Shown in pieces: positions 17,712-26,472 of a stretch of DNA of 64,000 bases. The translations under genes were made by a program, and so were the position numbers. Each line of letters starts with the position of its first letter. The first letter of the stretch is position 1. This DNA is from Actinoallomurus liliacearum (GTDB lineage Bacteria; Actinomycetota; Actinomycetes; Streptosporangiales; Streptosporangiaceae): contig NZ_BAABHJ010000022.1 of the NCBI RefSeq assembly GCF_039542035.1, positions 1 to 64,000 of the forward strand. The letters run 5' to 3'. Below the pieces are notes generated by a model. That model was not told the origin of the DNA. It made no database searches and worked only from the letters and a program-made list of their open reading frames with translations.

Positions 17712-19127
17712 CTACCCTTGCCCGGCTTCGGGCTCGTCGGTTCGCACGATCGTGGCGAGCACGTCGTTGAAGGCCTCGGTCGAGGTCGGGTGGTTGTACA
17801 CCGCGTCGCGGAGTTCGGCAGCCTTGACGCCGTGCCGCATGGCGAGCGCGACGGTGTTGATGACCTCCTGGGCGTCGACGCTCAGGATGGCGGCGCCGAG
17901 GATCTCGTCGGTGTCGGCGTCGATCACGAACTTCATGACTCCGCGCGTGTCCTCGACGATGTACGCGCGGGGCATCGCCACGATCTCGGCGACCGGCTGG
18001 CCGGCGATCTTCACCCGGTGACCGGCGGCACGGGCCTCCTTCTCGGTGATTCCGACGGTGGCCAGCGGCGGCGTGATGAACACGGTATGGGGGATGGCGA
18101 CGCGATCCGCCGTCGTCCGCGTGCCCTCGCCGATGAGCTGATCGAGGACGATGCGGCTGTCGTCGAGAGAGATGTAGGTGAACTGTGGTCCGCCGTTGAC
18201 GTCGCCGAGTGCGTAGATGTGCCGCCGGCTCGTACGCAGGTGTTCGTCGACCTCCACCGCTCCGTTTTCGGAGGTGCGCACCCCGGCGGCGTCGAGGCCG
18301 AGGTCCCGGGTCGCCGGCGCGCGACCGGCGGCGGCGAGGATGGCGTCGGCTTCGACGCTGTGCTGCCGGCCGTCCTTCTCGAAGACGACGGTGGCGCCGG
18401 TGTCACCGTCGCGGACCTGCGTGACGTGCGCGCCCGCGATGATGTCGGTGCCCTCGTCGGCGAGGATGCTCTGGGCGACGGCGGCGACGTCATCGTCCAA
18501 GTGGCCCAGGATCTTCGGCGCGGCTTCGAAGACGGTGACCTGCGAGCCGAACTGCCGGTAGATCGAGGCGAACTCCAAGCCGAGGTATCCGCCGCCGATG
18601 ATCGCGAGCCGCTGCGGCAGGACGGTCGTCTGGATCAGATCGGCGCTGGTGACGGTGTACTGGCTCTCTCGCAACCCGGGGATGCCCGGGATGACCGGCT
18701 CCGAGCCGGTGTTGAGGAGGATCGTCTCGGCGGTGATCGTGAGGCGGCCGTCGCCCGTATCGACGCCCACGGTGTGCGGATCGATGAAGGCGGCCTTACC
18801 GGTGATGACCGTGACAGTGTCCATACCGTTCAAGCCCTCGTAGTTGGCGCCGCGGAAGAGCTTCGTGAGTGCCTGGACCTGCCCGATGGACCGCTCGTAC
18901 CACTCCTGCGGTGAGTCCTCCGGCCGGCGTTTGCGGGAATGGTGGACCAGGGCCTTGGTCGGCACACAACCCACGTTGGGGCAGGTGCCGCCGTACATCC
19001 GGTCCGACCGCTCGACGAGCAGGACGCGCTTGCCGAGACTCCCCATCTTCGCGGCGACCGTCTTGCCGCCCTTGCCGAAGCCGATGACGAGGAGATCGGC
19101 ATGAAGGTTGTCGTTCGTGGTGGCCAT
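17712..19127 (-). CDS. RclA-like pyridine nucleotide-disulfide oxidoreductase
   Basis: A 471-aa flavoprotein of the dihydrolipoamide dehydrogenase/mercuric reductase superfamily. FAD motif VIGFGKGGKT is at 15-24, the redox disulfide CPNVGC at Cys49/Cys54, and the NAD(P) motif IIGGGYLGLEFASIY in the middle. GDVNGGPQFTYISLDDSRIV and a C-terminal YNHPTSTEAFNDVL follow. The FTYISLDD..IV stretch and overall order match RclA, the reactive-chlorine (hypothiocyanite/Cu(II)) reductase, more than Lpd. The ATG at 19125-19127 has a GGAGTG ribosome-binding site. It converges on the GH15 operon. The 5' gap of about 500 bp (19130-19640) holds no gene. Confidence 0.85.
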   Translation of the reverse strand: MATTNDNLHADLLVIGFGKGGKTVAAKMGSLGKRVLLVERSDRMYGGTCPNVGCVPTKALVHHSRKRRPEDSPQEWYERSIGQVQALTKLFRGANYEGLNGMDTVTVITGKAAFIDPHTVGVDTGDGRLTITAETILLNTGSEPVIPGIPGLRESQYTVTSADLIQTTVLPQRLAIIGGGYLGLEFASIYRQFGSQVTVFEAAPKILGHLDDDVAAVAQSILADEGTDIIAGAHVTQVRDGDTGATVVFEKDGRQHSVEADAILAAAGRAPATRDLGLDAAGVRTSENGAVEVDEHLRTSRRHIYALGDVNGGPQFTYISLDDSRIVLDQLIGEGTRTTADRVAIPHTVFITPPLATVGITEKEARAAGHRVKIAGQPVAEIVAMPRAYIVEDTRGVMKFVIDADTDEILGAAILSVDAQEVINTVALAMRHGVKAAELRDAVYNHPTSTEAFNDVLATIVRTDEPEAGQG

Positions 19128-19646
19128 GTTCACTCCGGTTGCGCGATGGGCGAGCACCCCGAGCGCACGAGGACGGAGTCGATCCCCCGAGACACAACGG
19201 CGTGCTGGACCGCCTTGTGCAGTCCCCTGTCCGAGTAGTACCCCGCCACGTATCAGCTGCTCGGGCCGGTAACTGCGGAGACTCATGGGCCGTTCCGCAC
19301 CGGACGAAGTGCTGCACTCCAGCCCCAGTAGATGGTTACCCTTCGACACCGTAGGCGACGACGCACTCGCCTATCTCCTCGTACGCCCGACCGGTGACGG
19401 TGACGCTCCCGGCTCGGAGTTCTGAGCACGTGCCTATGGCCTGCCAGCCGGCCAGCTGCCTATCTACGTCGCGTCGCGACGATCCGGCACCGCCGAGTTG
19501 CATAGTCATGCAGCAGGGAGCACACCCGCGGTGGCACCGCCGCACAAGATCGCGACAAAAGAGCACCCAGGGAGCACCCACGTCCCCGAAACGATCACTG
19601 CAAGGTCCGCCGGACCGAAGAAACCGCAGGTCAGCGGCCAGATAAG

Positions 19647-19697
19647 TGGTAGGGCGCCTGGGACTCGAACCCAGAACCTATGGATTAAAAGTCCACA
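19647..19697 (-). tRNA. tRNA-Lys(TTT) 3' fragment, probable attachment-site scar
   Basis: From the 3' end: CCA, discriminator A, acceptor strand GCGCCCT, a perfect T-arm (CTGGG, loop TTCGAGT, CCCAG), variable AGGTT, and anticodon arm GTGGA-CTTTTAA-TCCAT. The D-arm and the 5' acceptor strand (expected AGGGCGC) are absent from the neighbouring sequence, so this cannot be a working tRNA. A 3' tRNA segment alone is what tyrosine-recombinase elements leave at the distal att site. Confidence 0.8.
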
Positions 19698-20023
19698 GCC
19701 CCGCGAATATGGCGATGCCGCAACGTGTTCCGCACTGCCGGTACGTGCCGTTTGGTCCGCGTTCGCGGTCCCAGCCTGGGCGGATCGGCCCGATGCCGTA
19801 CCGGGTGCTGTCGGACCGTTCCGCGACATACGAGCAAACGACGAGCGAACAGCGTCGCCACCAGACCTCGCGACCGCTGGCTCGTTTGCCTCGGCAGGCC
19901 AGCACTCAGCCCGGCTCGATTTCGAATGGAGTTGGGGGCGTCCAACCGCCAGCACGATTCCGTCTGATCGCCGCCGACGGCCAGGACGACCGAATCATCG
20001 GAGCACCTCCGGTAGGACCGGCG

Positions 20024-21831
20024 TCACGACCGTACAGTGAGTTCAGCGAGCATTTCGCGGGCAGTCTTGGCCGGGTTGGGCGGGGCGATGTGGCACTCTG
20101 CGCAGTGGTCGGCTGTCCCCGGGTTCGGGGATCCGCAATGCAGGCAGGTCCACTCTTCACGGCGCGCTGCGGCGACGCTCCTGAGTTGTTCGACGGCTGC
20201 CGGAGTGCGTGCATCGGCGACGCTGCGCACTGCGGCGATGGCGACGTAAGAGTCGGTGTCGCGTGTGAGCTGACACAGGAGCGGATTGAGCTTTCCGCCG
20301 ACTGTGTCTGGCAGTCGCTCAGCGGCGACAAGTCGCAGCGTGGGGTTGTCCGAGATGGCCCACTCCGTCAGCGGCTCATCGTCTTTCAGTCGGGCAATGG
20401 CGTGCGCTGCGACGCGCTGGTGGTCACGGCTGGATTCAAGGCGCGGCAGTGCGTCCTCAAGCAGCGGGATCGCGATGTCTGGAGGGGCGACCGAGAGGGC
20501 AGCGGCGGCGATAGCTGCTGTCCTCTTGCCCATGAACAATGCCTCGACGAGGGTCCGCCCGGCGGCCTCAGGGCTGTCGATGTTCTGCCACAGGTTGAGG
20601 CGGCGGCGCTCGGAAGCGATGTCCAGCGCGCTGTATGCCTCGCTGTCGAATTGTGCGACGCGCCGCCGCGCGATGTCGGCTTCGGCGGCGACGCGCGCCG
20701 GGTCGAATCGCCGAGTATGCGCACGACGTCGACGAACTCCAACCAGGAGGCGTACTGCTGCCGTCGGGGCAAACCGCCGAGCACGTGCAGGCTCAACGTT
20801 TTGTACAGGCCGGCGAGTTCGTCAAGCCGCGCAGCCTGGGCGGCTGTCAGCTCGGCACGGGGGTGCTGTGCGAGGTGGTCGAGGACGCGTACCTCACCGT
20901 TGGCGTCATATTCTCTTAGCCAGGCGGTGGTGTCGGCGAACGCGCGTGACTGCTGCGCAAGGACGTCGCTGGCGGCGTCGATCTGGCCGGCATCACGTAG
21001 CGCCGCGAGCAGCCGCCTATGCAGTCCAATGCTGACCTCCTGCAGCATCCCGACGACGAGCCTTGTGGCCTCCTCATTGCGACCCAGCAGCCTGCGCGCT
21101 GCCGCCTCAACCACCTCGTCATGCAGAGCGTCGGCATGAGCCATTGTGTTCGCAGGGCCGGCGGCGGGCTGCCGGTTCGGCAGATGCGGGAGCCGGGAGA
21201 CGCGTAGCGCGTCTAGCAGGACTCGCTCGTCCACAGCCTCGGGCGAGCAGCGCAGCACCGCCGCCGCCTTTCCGATGATTCGGTGGTCGGGCGGGTAGTG
21301 GATCAGTACTTCGCTTGGGTCCTGCATAGCGCTACGGTCGCCCGCCAAGTCCAGCATCGTTACATACGACGTCCACCCCTGGGCGTCGGGGTTTGCAGCG
21401 TCGATCGCGAGCATGGCGACGAGCCGTTCCCGGTGTTCGTCGGACACGCGCGCATGCTGGTGCACGGCAGCGCCGGCCGCGATCAGCAGCTCGTGCTCAC
21501 CGCTGTCACAGGCCGCGGTCAACAATCGATCACCCGCGGCCTCGCTTAGAGCAGCGGCGAGGATCAGAGGCTCGTGTCGCCGGTCGCGGATACGGGCGTC
21601 CACCCATGCGGCCACGGCGTCCGGTGACTGCCTGCTGGCTTGGACGGCGTCGCCGATGTCGAGGAAGACCTCCATTCGTGGGGCGACTGTCTCGTCCGCA
21701 CCGTGGATGACGAAGATCCCAATCTCGTCCCAGAAGTGCACAATCGCGCTCGCGGCGGACGCGGCGGCGCCTGTGGGCAGTCCCCAATCTCGGATTAGGA
21801 ACAAGGCGACCGCCTCCCGCACAGTGCCCAA
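20024..21831 (-). pseudogene. NACHT-like STAND/HEAT-repeat protein with RanBP2-type zinc finger, truncated and frameshifted
   Basis: Two frames join near 20715 into one ~600-aa protein. The first part (FWDEIGIFVIHGADETVAPR, FLDIGDAVQASRQSPDAVAA) resembles the winged-helix end of bacterial NACHT/STAND NTPases. Helical HEAT-like repeats follow (LRLVAAERLPDTVGGKLNPL, YVAIAAVRSVADARTPAAVE). The C-terminus EEWTCLHCGSPNPGTADHC plus AEC fits the RanBP2 zinc-finger spacing W-x-C-x2-C-x3-N-x6-C-x2-C. The N-terminal effector and the P-loop ATPase are gone; the 5' side joins a FUSC relic at about 21828. Proteins of this architecture are often phage-defence sensors. Function here is inferred. Confidence 0.55.
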
Positions 21832-22153
21832 TGGCCGGCAGGGCCGCCCGGGGCGTACGGGACCGCCTGCACGCCCTTGCCGTACTCCCCGCCGCAGATC
21901 CGTTCACCGCGATCATGCGGCAGGTCGCCGGCTACCTCGATCAGGGGGCCGATGCGGTCCTGGCACGCCGCGGCCCAGACTCCGAACGCACGCCATGGGC
22001 GACGATGAACGACCGCGGCCGGTACCTGCCGCCGCCCTGATCGGCCGTACGGCGAAATCCCCTGGCGATACTGGCGCGGCAGGCGCCCGGAACGCCGTCC
22101 GAGCGCTGGTCGCCGGCGCCGAACGGCTCCCGAACCTGGGCGTCGGGTCCTGA
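21830..22153 (+). pseudogene. FUSC-family membrane protein, C-terminal relic
   Basis: MRQVAGYLDQGADAVLA and, after a frameshift, GARNAVRALVAGAERL match the C-terminal cytoplasmic segment of the intact FUSC protein at 51766-53898 (AREVADHLDQGADEVLA, GTRDMVYGLIADAERL). All membrane domains are missing. The fragment starts exactly where the NACHT-like relic of the other strand begins. Confidence 0.6.
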
Positions 22154-22247
22154 GGGCCGCACGCGTGCCGACCACGGCGTGTATGTACCCCGCGCAACCG
22201 GTGGCAGGTGGGAACGACTAGGAGGGAGCAGACCCGGGGGGACGCGA

Positions 22248-22495
22248 TGACGATGCTGATCGAGACCGCGGTGGAAGGCTACAGGTTCGTCTGCGGAAGC
22301 TGCGGCCACACATGGATGGCCGACTATGACATCCAGTACGTGAGCGACGACGTCGGCGCGACCTTTGGGTTCTACCGGCTCGACGGCGTTCCCGTTCCCG
22401 CGCCGACCGCTGGAGACATCCCCTGCACGAACTGCGGCGCCGTGGGCGTCGCCATGATCCCCGAAGGACGCTGCGAAGCTCCCCCGCGCGGTTGA
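22248..22495 (+). CDS. Small zinc-ribbon protein
   Basis: An 82-aa protein with two Cys pairs: CGSCGHTW near the start and CTNCGAVG near the end. They are separated by the strand-rich DYDIQYVSDDVGATFGFYRL, so a rubredoxin-like zinc ribbon is likely. A close paralogue is at 58851-59216; between the two, the Cys pairs and the central block are conserved and the tails differ. Function unknown. The start ATG at 22248 follows GGGGGGACGCG. Both copies lie near a FUSC gene or relic, so the two were probably moved as a unit. Confidence 0.75.
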
Positions 22496-22655
22496 ACAGC
22501 GATGAGCCCCGTCAGCGCGTCACGACCACCTCGGACGAGCGCAGTGCTTCCGTTCCGCACCTACCGGCCGTCAGTACGCGAGCCGCACCGGACCGATGAC
22601 CAACGGCCTGACGTGGTGCAGGTAATCGGGGGATCGCCGCTGCCGCATGTGACGG

Positions 22656-23165
22656 TCACGCGGCATCCGTCCTCCGCGCGGACCAGCGCGCGATCGCGAG
22701 GGCCACGACCAGCACGAAGGCGGCTCCAGCGTCGACCGCCAGGTCCCAGAGCTGCTGCCGGCTCGCCGGCGGTGACGTCGGAATCGTGAGCCTGACGACG
22801 ACCGACAAGATATGCCGCACGAGCGCGATGACGCCGATCACGATGAAGAACTCCAGCTGAATACGCCCGCCGCGAGCATGGGTCAGGATTGTAATGAAGA
22901 TTTCCATGATGATTAGATAGAGCAGAATTCCCTCGACGCTGGTGATCAGGCGTGCCGTCCAGGACGCGTGCTGAAGGATGGCCGAGGCTGCCGAGGACGC
23001 CAGGACGGCCGCGCCCACCACCAGAAGGCCGAAGGCGACGACGTAGAGAAGAACATGTTCCAGCCCGACCAGTAGCCGGATCGCGATGGCGTCGGCTCGA
23101 TCATGACCCGGCAAGGCCGCCCCGGCATCCGGGCCGTCCGACGACGGGGTGTTCGCTCTGTGCAT
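22656..23165 (-). CDS. PsiE-family membrane protein
   Basis: About 169 aa with four predicted membrane helices: VLLYVVAFGLLVVGAAVLAS, GILLYLIIMEIFITILTHAR, EFFIVIGVIALVRHILSVVV and a C-terminal AAFVLVVALAIARW. The order and the I(M)EI...E(F)F.VIGVIALVRHIL core are those of PsiE (phosphate-starvation-inducible) proteins, whose biochemical role is unknown. The start is uncertain: ATGs at 23165 and 23177 and a GTG at 23216 are in frame; the leader has no signal peptide. It converges on the zinc-ribbon gene. Confidence 0.75.
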   Translation of the reverse strand: MHRANTPSSDGPDAGAALPGHDRADAIAIRLLVGLEHVLLYVVAFGLLVVGAAVLASSAASAILQHASWTARLITSVEGILLYLIIMEIFITILTHARGGRIQLEFFIVIGVIALVRHILSVVVRLTIPTSPPASRQQLWDLAVDAGAAFVLVVALAIARWSARRTDAA

Positions 23166-23270
23166 GTCGCCTGACATGGGCACCAACCATCCGGATCCGG
23201 CCAGCTGAATCGGCACAGCACCGACCGCCCGCCCCTACGCGGACGCGCCGCTAACGCTTACCCGGGCTCC

Positions 23271-23665
23271 GTGCGCGCCACACCGTACGTTGGGAAAGTG
23301 GGTGATGTTCTGGTCGGTACGGCGTCATGGACCGACGAGTCGCTGCTCGAGTCGGGCTGGTACCCGCCCGACGTCCGGACGCCGGCGCAGCGGCTGCGCT
23401 ACTACGCGAGCCGGGTTCCCCCTCGTCGAGGTGGGCTCGACCTACTACGCCCTGCCCACGCAGCGTACGACGCGGCTCTGGGCGCAGCGGGCGCCAGAGG
23501 GGTTCACCTTCGACGCCAAGGCGTTCTCCCTCCTCACATGTCATCCCACACGCGTGACGGCGTTTCCGAAGGACCTGCGCGGGGGCTCCCGCCCGATGCC
23601 AAGGGTCTCTACATCCATGACCCCGATACCGCGGCCGTCGAGCAGGTCTGGGAACGCTTCGTGAC
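23271..23665 (+). pseudogene. DUF72 protein, frameshifted and truncated
   Basis: VLVGTASWTDESLLESGWYP then, in a second frame, FPLVEVGSTYYALPTQRTTR and GFTFDAKAFSLLT, then back to AKGLYIHDPDTAAVEQVWERF: the N-terminal half of the DUF72 TIM-barrel family. Two frameshifts lie near 23415 and 23590. The 3' half is lost where the IS3 debris begins. Confidence 0.65.
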
Positions 23666-23701
23666 CGCGCGCGTTGAGGTGCCTCGGATCTTCCGGACAG
23701 T

Positions 23702-23723
23702 GTCCCCAAGTAGGCTTGGGGAC
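23702..23723. repeat. Hairpin at the left edge of the IS3 debris
   Basis: GTCCCCAAG-TAGG-CTTGGGGAC, a perfect 9-bp stem 20 bases before the transposase OrfA start. Probably part of the insertion-sequence end. Confidence 0.5.
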
Positions 23724-23743
23724 GTTCTGGGAGGGACAGGTCA

Positions 23744-24031
23744 TTGGCTCGCGGTAGGACGTTCACTCAGGAGTTCAAGGACGAAGCGGTCAGCATGGTT
23801 TTGGATGGGCCGCGTCCGATCACGCATGTGGCGAAAGAACTCGGGATCCATGACACCACGCTGGGGAATTGGGTGTCGGCGTATAAGCGCAGGCATGGCG
23901 GAAACGTGCCTGAGCCGGCCGGTGACAATAGTGAGCGGGAACTTCAGCTTGAGCGGGAGAACCGCAAGCTCCGCGAGGAGAACGCGTTCCTGAAAAAAGC
24001 CGCGGCCTTCTTCGCGGCCGAGAATCGGTGA
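23744..24031 (+). CDS. IS3-family transposase OrfA
   Basis: A 95-aa DNA-binding subunit with TTG start. The helix-turn-helix (FTQEFKDEAVSMVLDGPRPI ... HVAKELGIHDTTLGNWVSAY) is followed by a leucine-zipper helix ELQLERENRKLREENAFLKK. Its stop overlaps the OrfB start (GTGA), as in intact IS3 elements. OrfA itself is complete, but the element cannot move because OrfB is cut after ~26 residues. Confidence 0.85.
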   Translation: MARGRTFTQEFKDEAVSMVLDGPRPITHVAKELGIHDTTLGNWVSAYKRRHGGNVPEPAGDNSERELQLERENRKLREENAFLKKAAAFFAAENR

Positions 24032-24105
24032 CGGCCGCGTACGAGTTGATCGACGCGGAGAAGGCCAACCATACGATCGTGGACATGTGCACGTGGCTGG
24101 GCGTC
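24028..24105 (+). pseudogene. IS3-family transposase OrfB, first ~26 codons
   Basis: TAAYELIDAEKANHTIVDMC and TWLGV are the normal start of IS3 OrfB. The homology ends abruptly where an IS256-type tail begins. Confidence 0.65.
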
Positions 24106-24200
24106 GGAGCGGTGCTCATGGAACAAACCGACGAATGGACCGAAGCCAGCCGCTACATGGGCCTGGAATTCCTCGCCAAAGCCCTGTGGGTGCCGATTAT
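24106..24200 (+). pseudogene. IS256 (mutator-type) transposase C-terminal tail
   Basis: LMEQTDEWTEASRYMGLEFL plus AKA matches the extreme C-terminus of actinobacterial IS256 transposases. It is fused in frame to the truncated IS3 OrfB. Another IS256 fragment is at 62180. Confidence 0.5.
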
Positions 24201-24214
24201 TACGTCCGTGCAGG

Positions 24215-24690
24215 TCATGCGGCATGTTGGTACTCGTGGAGGATGCCGCCGAGCCGGTCTCGTCGGAGGATGTGAAGCTGATCGAGTTGGCTTGGTTCGG
24301 TGAGCGGTTCGGGGGCTGGCCGTAGCGGTGCGCCGTTCAAGCTGCGGTGGGGCCGGTGGGTGTTGTAAAAGGATTCGAACTCCCGCAACGCGTGGAGCAG
24401 GTGGCGCTCGTTCCAGATCAAGGTGCGGTCGAGGAGTTACTGTCCCGATCCCGGATCAAGAAGCGGAAGTCGCCGGCTCGGTCGCCCAGATCGAGCATCA
24501 GGTTGCGGGCTTGCTGGGCCACCCAGCAGGACGTCGGGTTCGCCGTGACTCCCAGCACGTGGATGCGGCGCGTGGCGTGCTCCACCACGACGAAGCAGTA
24601 CAGACGGGCGAGTGTGATCGTCTCCGCGCTGAAGAAGTCACAAGCCCGGACGCCTGGGCCTTGAGGAACTGAGCCCAGGTCAGGTCACTG
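24215..24690 (-). pseudogene. rve-domain (DDE) integrase/transposase, internally deleted
   Basis: Upstream part: LTWAQFLKAQA, frameshift, then DFFSAETITLARLYCFVVVE (first catalytic Asp region) and LMLDLGDRAGDFRFLIRDRD (second). About 100 residues are then missing before LIWNERHLLHALREFESFYN, THRPHRSLNG and the end LGGILHEYQHAA. The same terminal motif, with the same downstream bases, occurs at 46071, so both are ends of one element family. Confidence 0.6.
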
Positions 24691-24699
24691 CGCCGGGGT

Positions 24700-25221
24700 G
24701 CGGGATCGAGCCCGGCCTTAACCGCGTCCTGACAGCTCCGGCCAGGTCGAAACCCATACGATCTGGGTTCGAACCTGGCCTCCCACTCCGGTTCCAGCGC
24801 GCTACGGACCCGTGCCTGATGACACCGGTCCATGATCACAGGAATCCCGAGCGGTCGCTGCTTCCCATTGGGCTTTGGTATATATGTCCGTTTTGACGGG
24901 CAGAGGGTTCCAGGACTTAGCGGTTCGCGATACCTCAACCGCCAATTCCGCCCTGGCCCGGCGCGTCAACGCGACCTCTCCGTCCACCCCTGCCGTCTTC
25001 CGGCCAGCGTTGAGCTGTGTCACTTGCCGCACGCTCAGCAACGTGTTCGACCAGGACAACAGCATCATCTTCTGCAGGTTCCGAGCGTTCGCCCAGTCCT
25101 GCTCCCGCACCGCCTTGAAGATCCTCCGCCGCAGCCGCCGTACGTTTCCTTCATGAAAGCGCCAGTCGATGGCCTCCCATCTCGGGGTCTCGTCCTCTGG
25201 TCCGTTCGCCTGTGAGGGCAC
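24700..25221 (-). pseudogene. Group II intron reverse transcriptase/maturase (LtrA-like), truncated
   Basis: N-terminus WRFHEGNVRRLRRRIFKAVR, NLQKMMLLSWSNTLLSVRQV, AGRKTAGVDGEVAL, then after a frameshift near 24870 YIPKPNGKQRPLGIPVIMDR and EPRSYGFRPGRSCQDAV. These are RT blocks 0-2 of LtrA-type proteins. The catalytic YADD block, the maturase X domain and the endonuclease domain are missing. It cannot support splicing or mobility on its own. Confidence 0.75.
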
Positions 25222-25732
25222 CTAACTTGTCCTTCGGTTCCAGCTTCCCGGCAGTTCGTCTTCAAAGGCTCACCTGCCACACGTCAGCGCACTTTCGTGC
25301 CCGGGCACGCGGCCCGGTATCCAGCCAGTTATACGAGTCCGACCGGCGGAGGACCGGCCTTTACGGCCAGATTGGGTGTCCTCTATACCCTGAGGCCGAC
25401 GGTGCTCCCACGGTCAGCGACAAATCTCTGACCGCCGTCTGCTGCTCTTCCACAGGACAGGCGCTAAACCTTGGTCACCCTTCCATCTCCCGAGGCTCCG
25501 ATTCACGAGGCATCACCGAGGATTCCTCTCGTCACCCGCCTGGCCATTCCCCTCGCCCGCGTCCACCGGATGGAACGATGAACGCTTAGGCTTCTGCCTC
25601 TGGGCTTCGCACCCCGCCGTTACCAGCGACGCACGCCAGAGTGGGGACAGGCATCGAGCACTTGCCCGGAACTACGCATCCGGCATAAGCCGAACCTCCT
25701 ATCTGCGAGTTCACTCGCCGCATGCGACTTCG
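24700..25732 (-). mobile_element. Group II intron, 3'-truncated
   Basis: The 5' boundary GTGCGACACGAAG at 25732 is a typical bacterial group II intron start, followed by ~500 bases of structured RNA region and then the intron-encoded protein. The 3' half of the reverse transcriptase, domains V-VI and the 3' exon are lost at the junction with the integrase relic (about 24695). The 5' exon is an IS5-type transposase, cut after ...RAIATRYDK. Confidence 0.75.
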
Positions 25733-25776
25733 TGTCGCACCTTGTCATAGCGGGTGGCGATGGCGCGGGAGCTGTA
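25733..25776 (-). pseudogene. IS5-type transposase fragment (5' exon of the intron)
   Basis: KGYSSRAIATRYDK fuses two stretches that are 51 codons apart in the better preserved copy at 49362-49980 (KGYSSRAIRAWL and QYRAIATRYDKT). The deletion joins the similar CCGCGC(G/C)ATC words. Confidence 0.6.
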
Positions 25777-25786
25777 GCCCTTTGCA

Positions 25787-26036
25787 GCCGACCCACCCGA
25801 GCCTGCTCGACGACCTGGCGGCCGGGAACTACCCGGAGTGAGACACGGCCCGGTGCTCATTCGGGTTGGTCGGACAGCTCCGCCGGAGCCTGCCGGGCCG
25901 TCTCCAACTCGGCCTGCGACCGGGCCACCGGGCGCGTAAGACGGCCTCAGCCACCTCGCCGCCGAGCGTCGGCGCGGGCGTGCGCCATGGCCGAGACGGC
26001 GATGGGCCGGGGCGGGACTGTCCTGGTGCCTGATCG
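25787..26036. repeat. 250-bp repeat, copy A (inverted relative to 37612-37865)
   Basis: Its reverse complement matches 37612-37865 at roughly 93% by eye. It contains the last codons of an SDR relic (PTHPSLLDDLAAGNYPE, + strand here) and the convergent peptide QAELETARQAPAELSDQPE. Between 26040 and 26430 I recognise no gene. Confidence 0.8.
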
Positions 26037-26433
26037 TCAATACCGTGGCAGGGGCTGGGGTGCGGTAACCGGGTGCGCAAGGTTGATGCGTCAGCGTGTC
26101 GGAGTCGACGGGTCGTTGGGCTGCTTCTCGCGGGGAACCGCCGCGCCGGGCCCGAGAGCCAGGTCGCTCCGTGCGTGGTGGTGTTGGACTCGACGCAGGT
26201 CCGTGATCGTCAATGGGGTCGGGAGTCACCTCTGCCGGGTGACGTCGCCTTTGCTGCTGTGGGTGTCCGTGGGGATTCCGCGATGGAGGCCACCAGGGCG
26301 ATCTTCGCTGCAGGCGCCGTGGTCTGCGGCCTGACCTTGCGATTCCGGCGAACCCGACTCCAGCGGGTAGTCCGTCTCCGGGGTCGATGGAGCCGCCGGC
26401 GGCCCCGGAGCGCTTCAACGGGAGACCTGCTGT

Positions 26434-26468
26434 TCCCGGCTCCCGCGGTATTGCCGCGGGAGCCGGGA
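26434..26468 (-). terminator. Terminator hairpin after the GH65 gene
   Basis: TCCCGGCTCCCGCGG pairs perfectly (15 bp) with 26454-26468 across a TATTG loop, 4 bases after the stop of the minus-strand glycosidase operon. Confidence 0.75.
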
Positions 26469-26472
26469 GACC

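Noticed and set aside
17697..18914. 405-codon open frame on the + strand
   Set aside because: Antisense to the RclA-like reductase.
19647..19740. Complete tRNA-Lys gene
   Set aside because: The 5' acceptor strand and D-arm are not present in the adjacent bases, so only the 3' part can be supported.
19646..21139. 497-codon open frame starting at the tRNA fragment (GLEPRTYGLK...)
   Set aside because: The start is the well-known false peptide read from a tRNA 3' end; the rest is antisense to the HEAT/zinc-finger protein.
24700..25732. Functional, self-splicing group II intron
   Set aside because: The reverse transcriptase is frameshifted and cut before YADD, and no domain V/VI or 3' exon remains.
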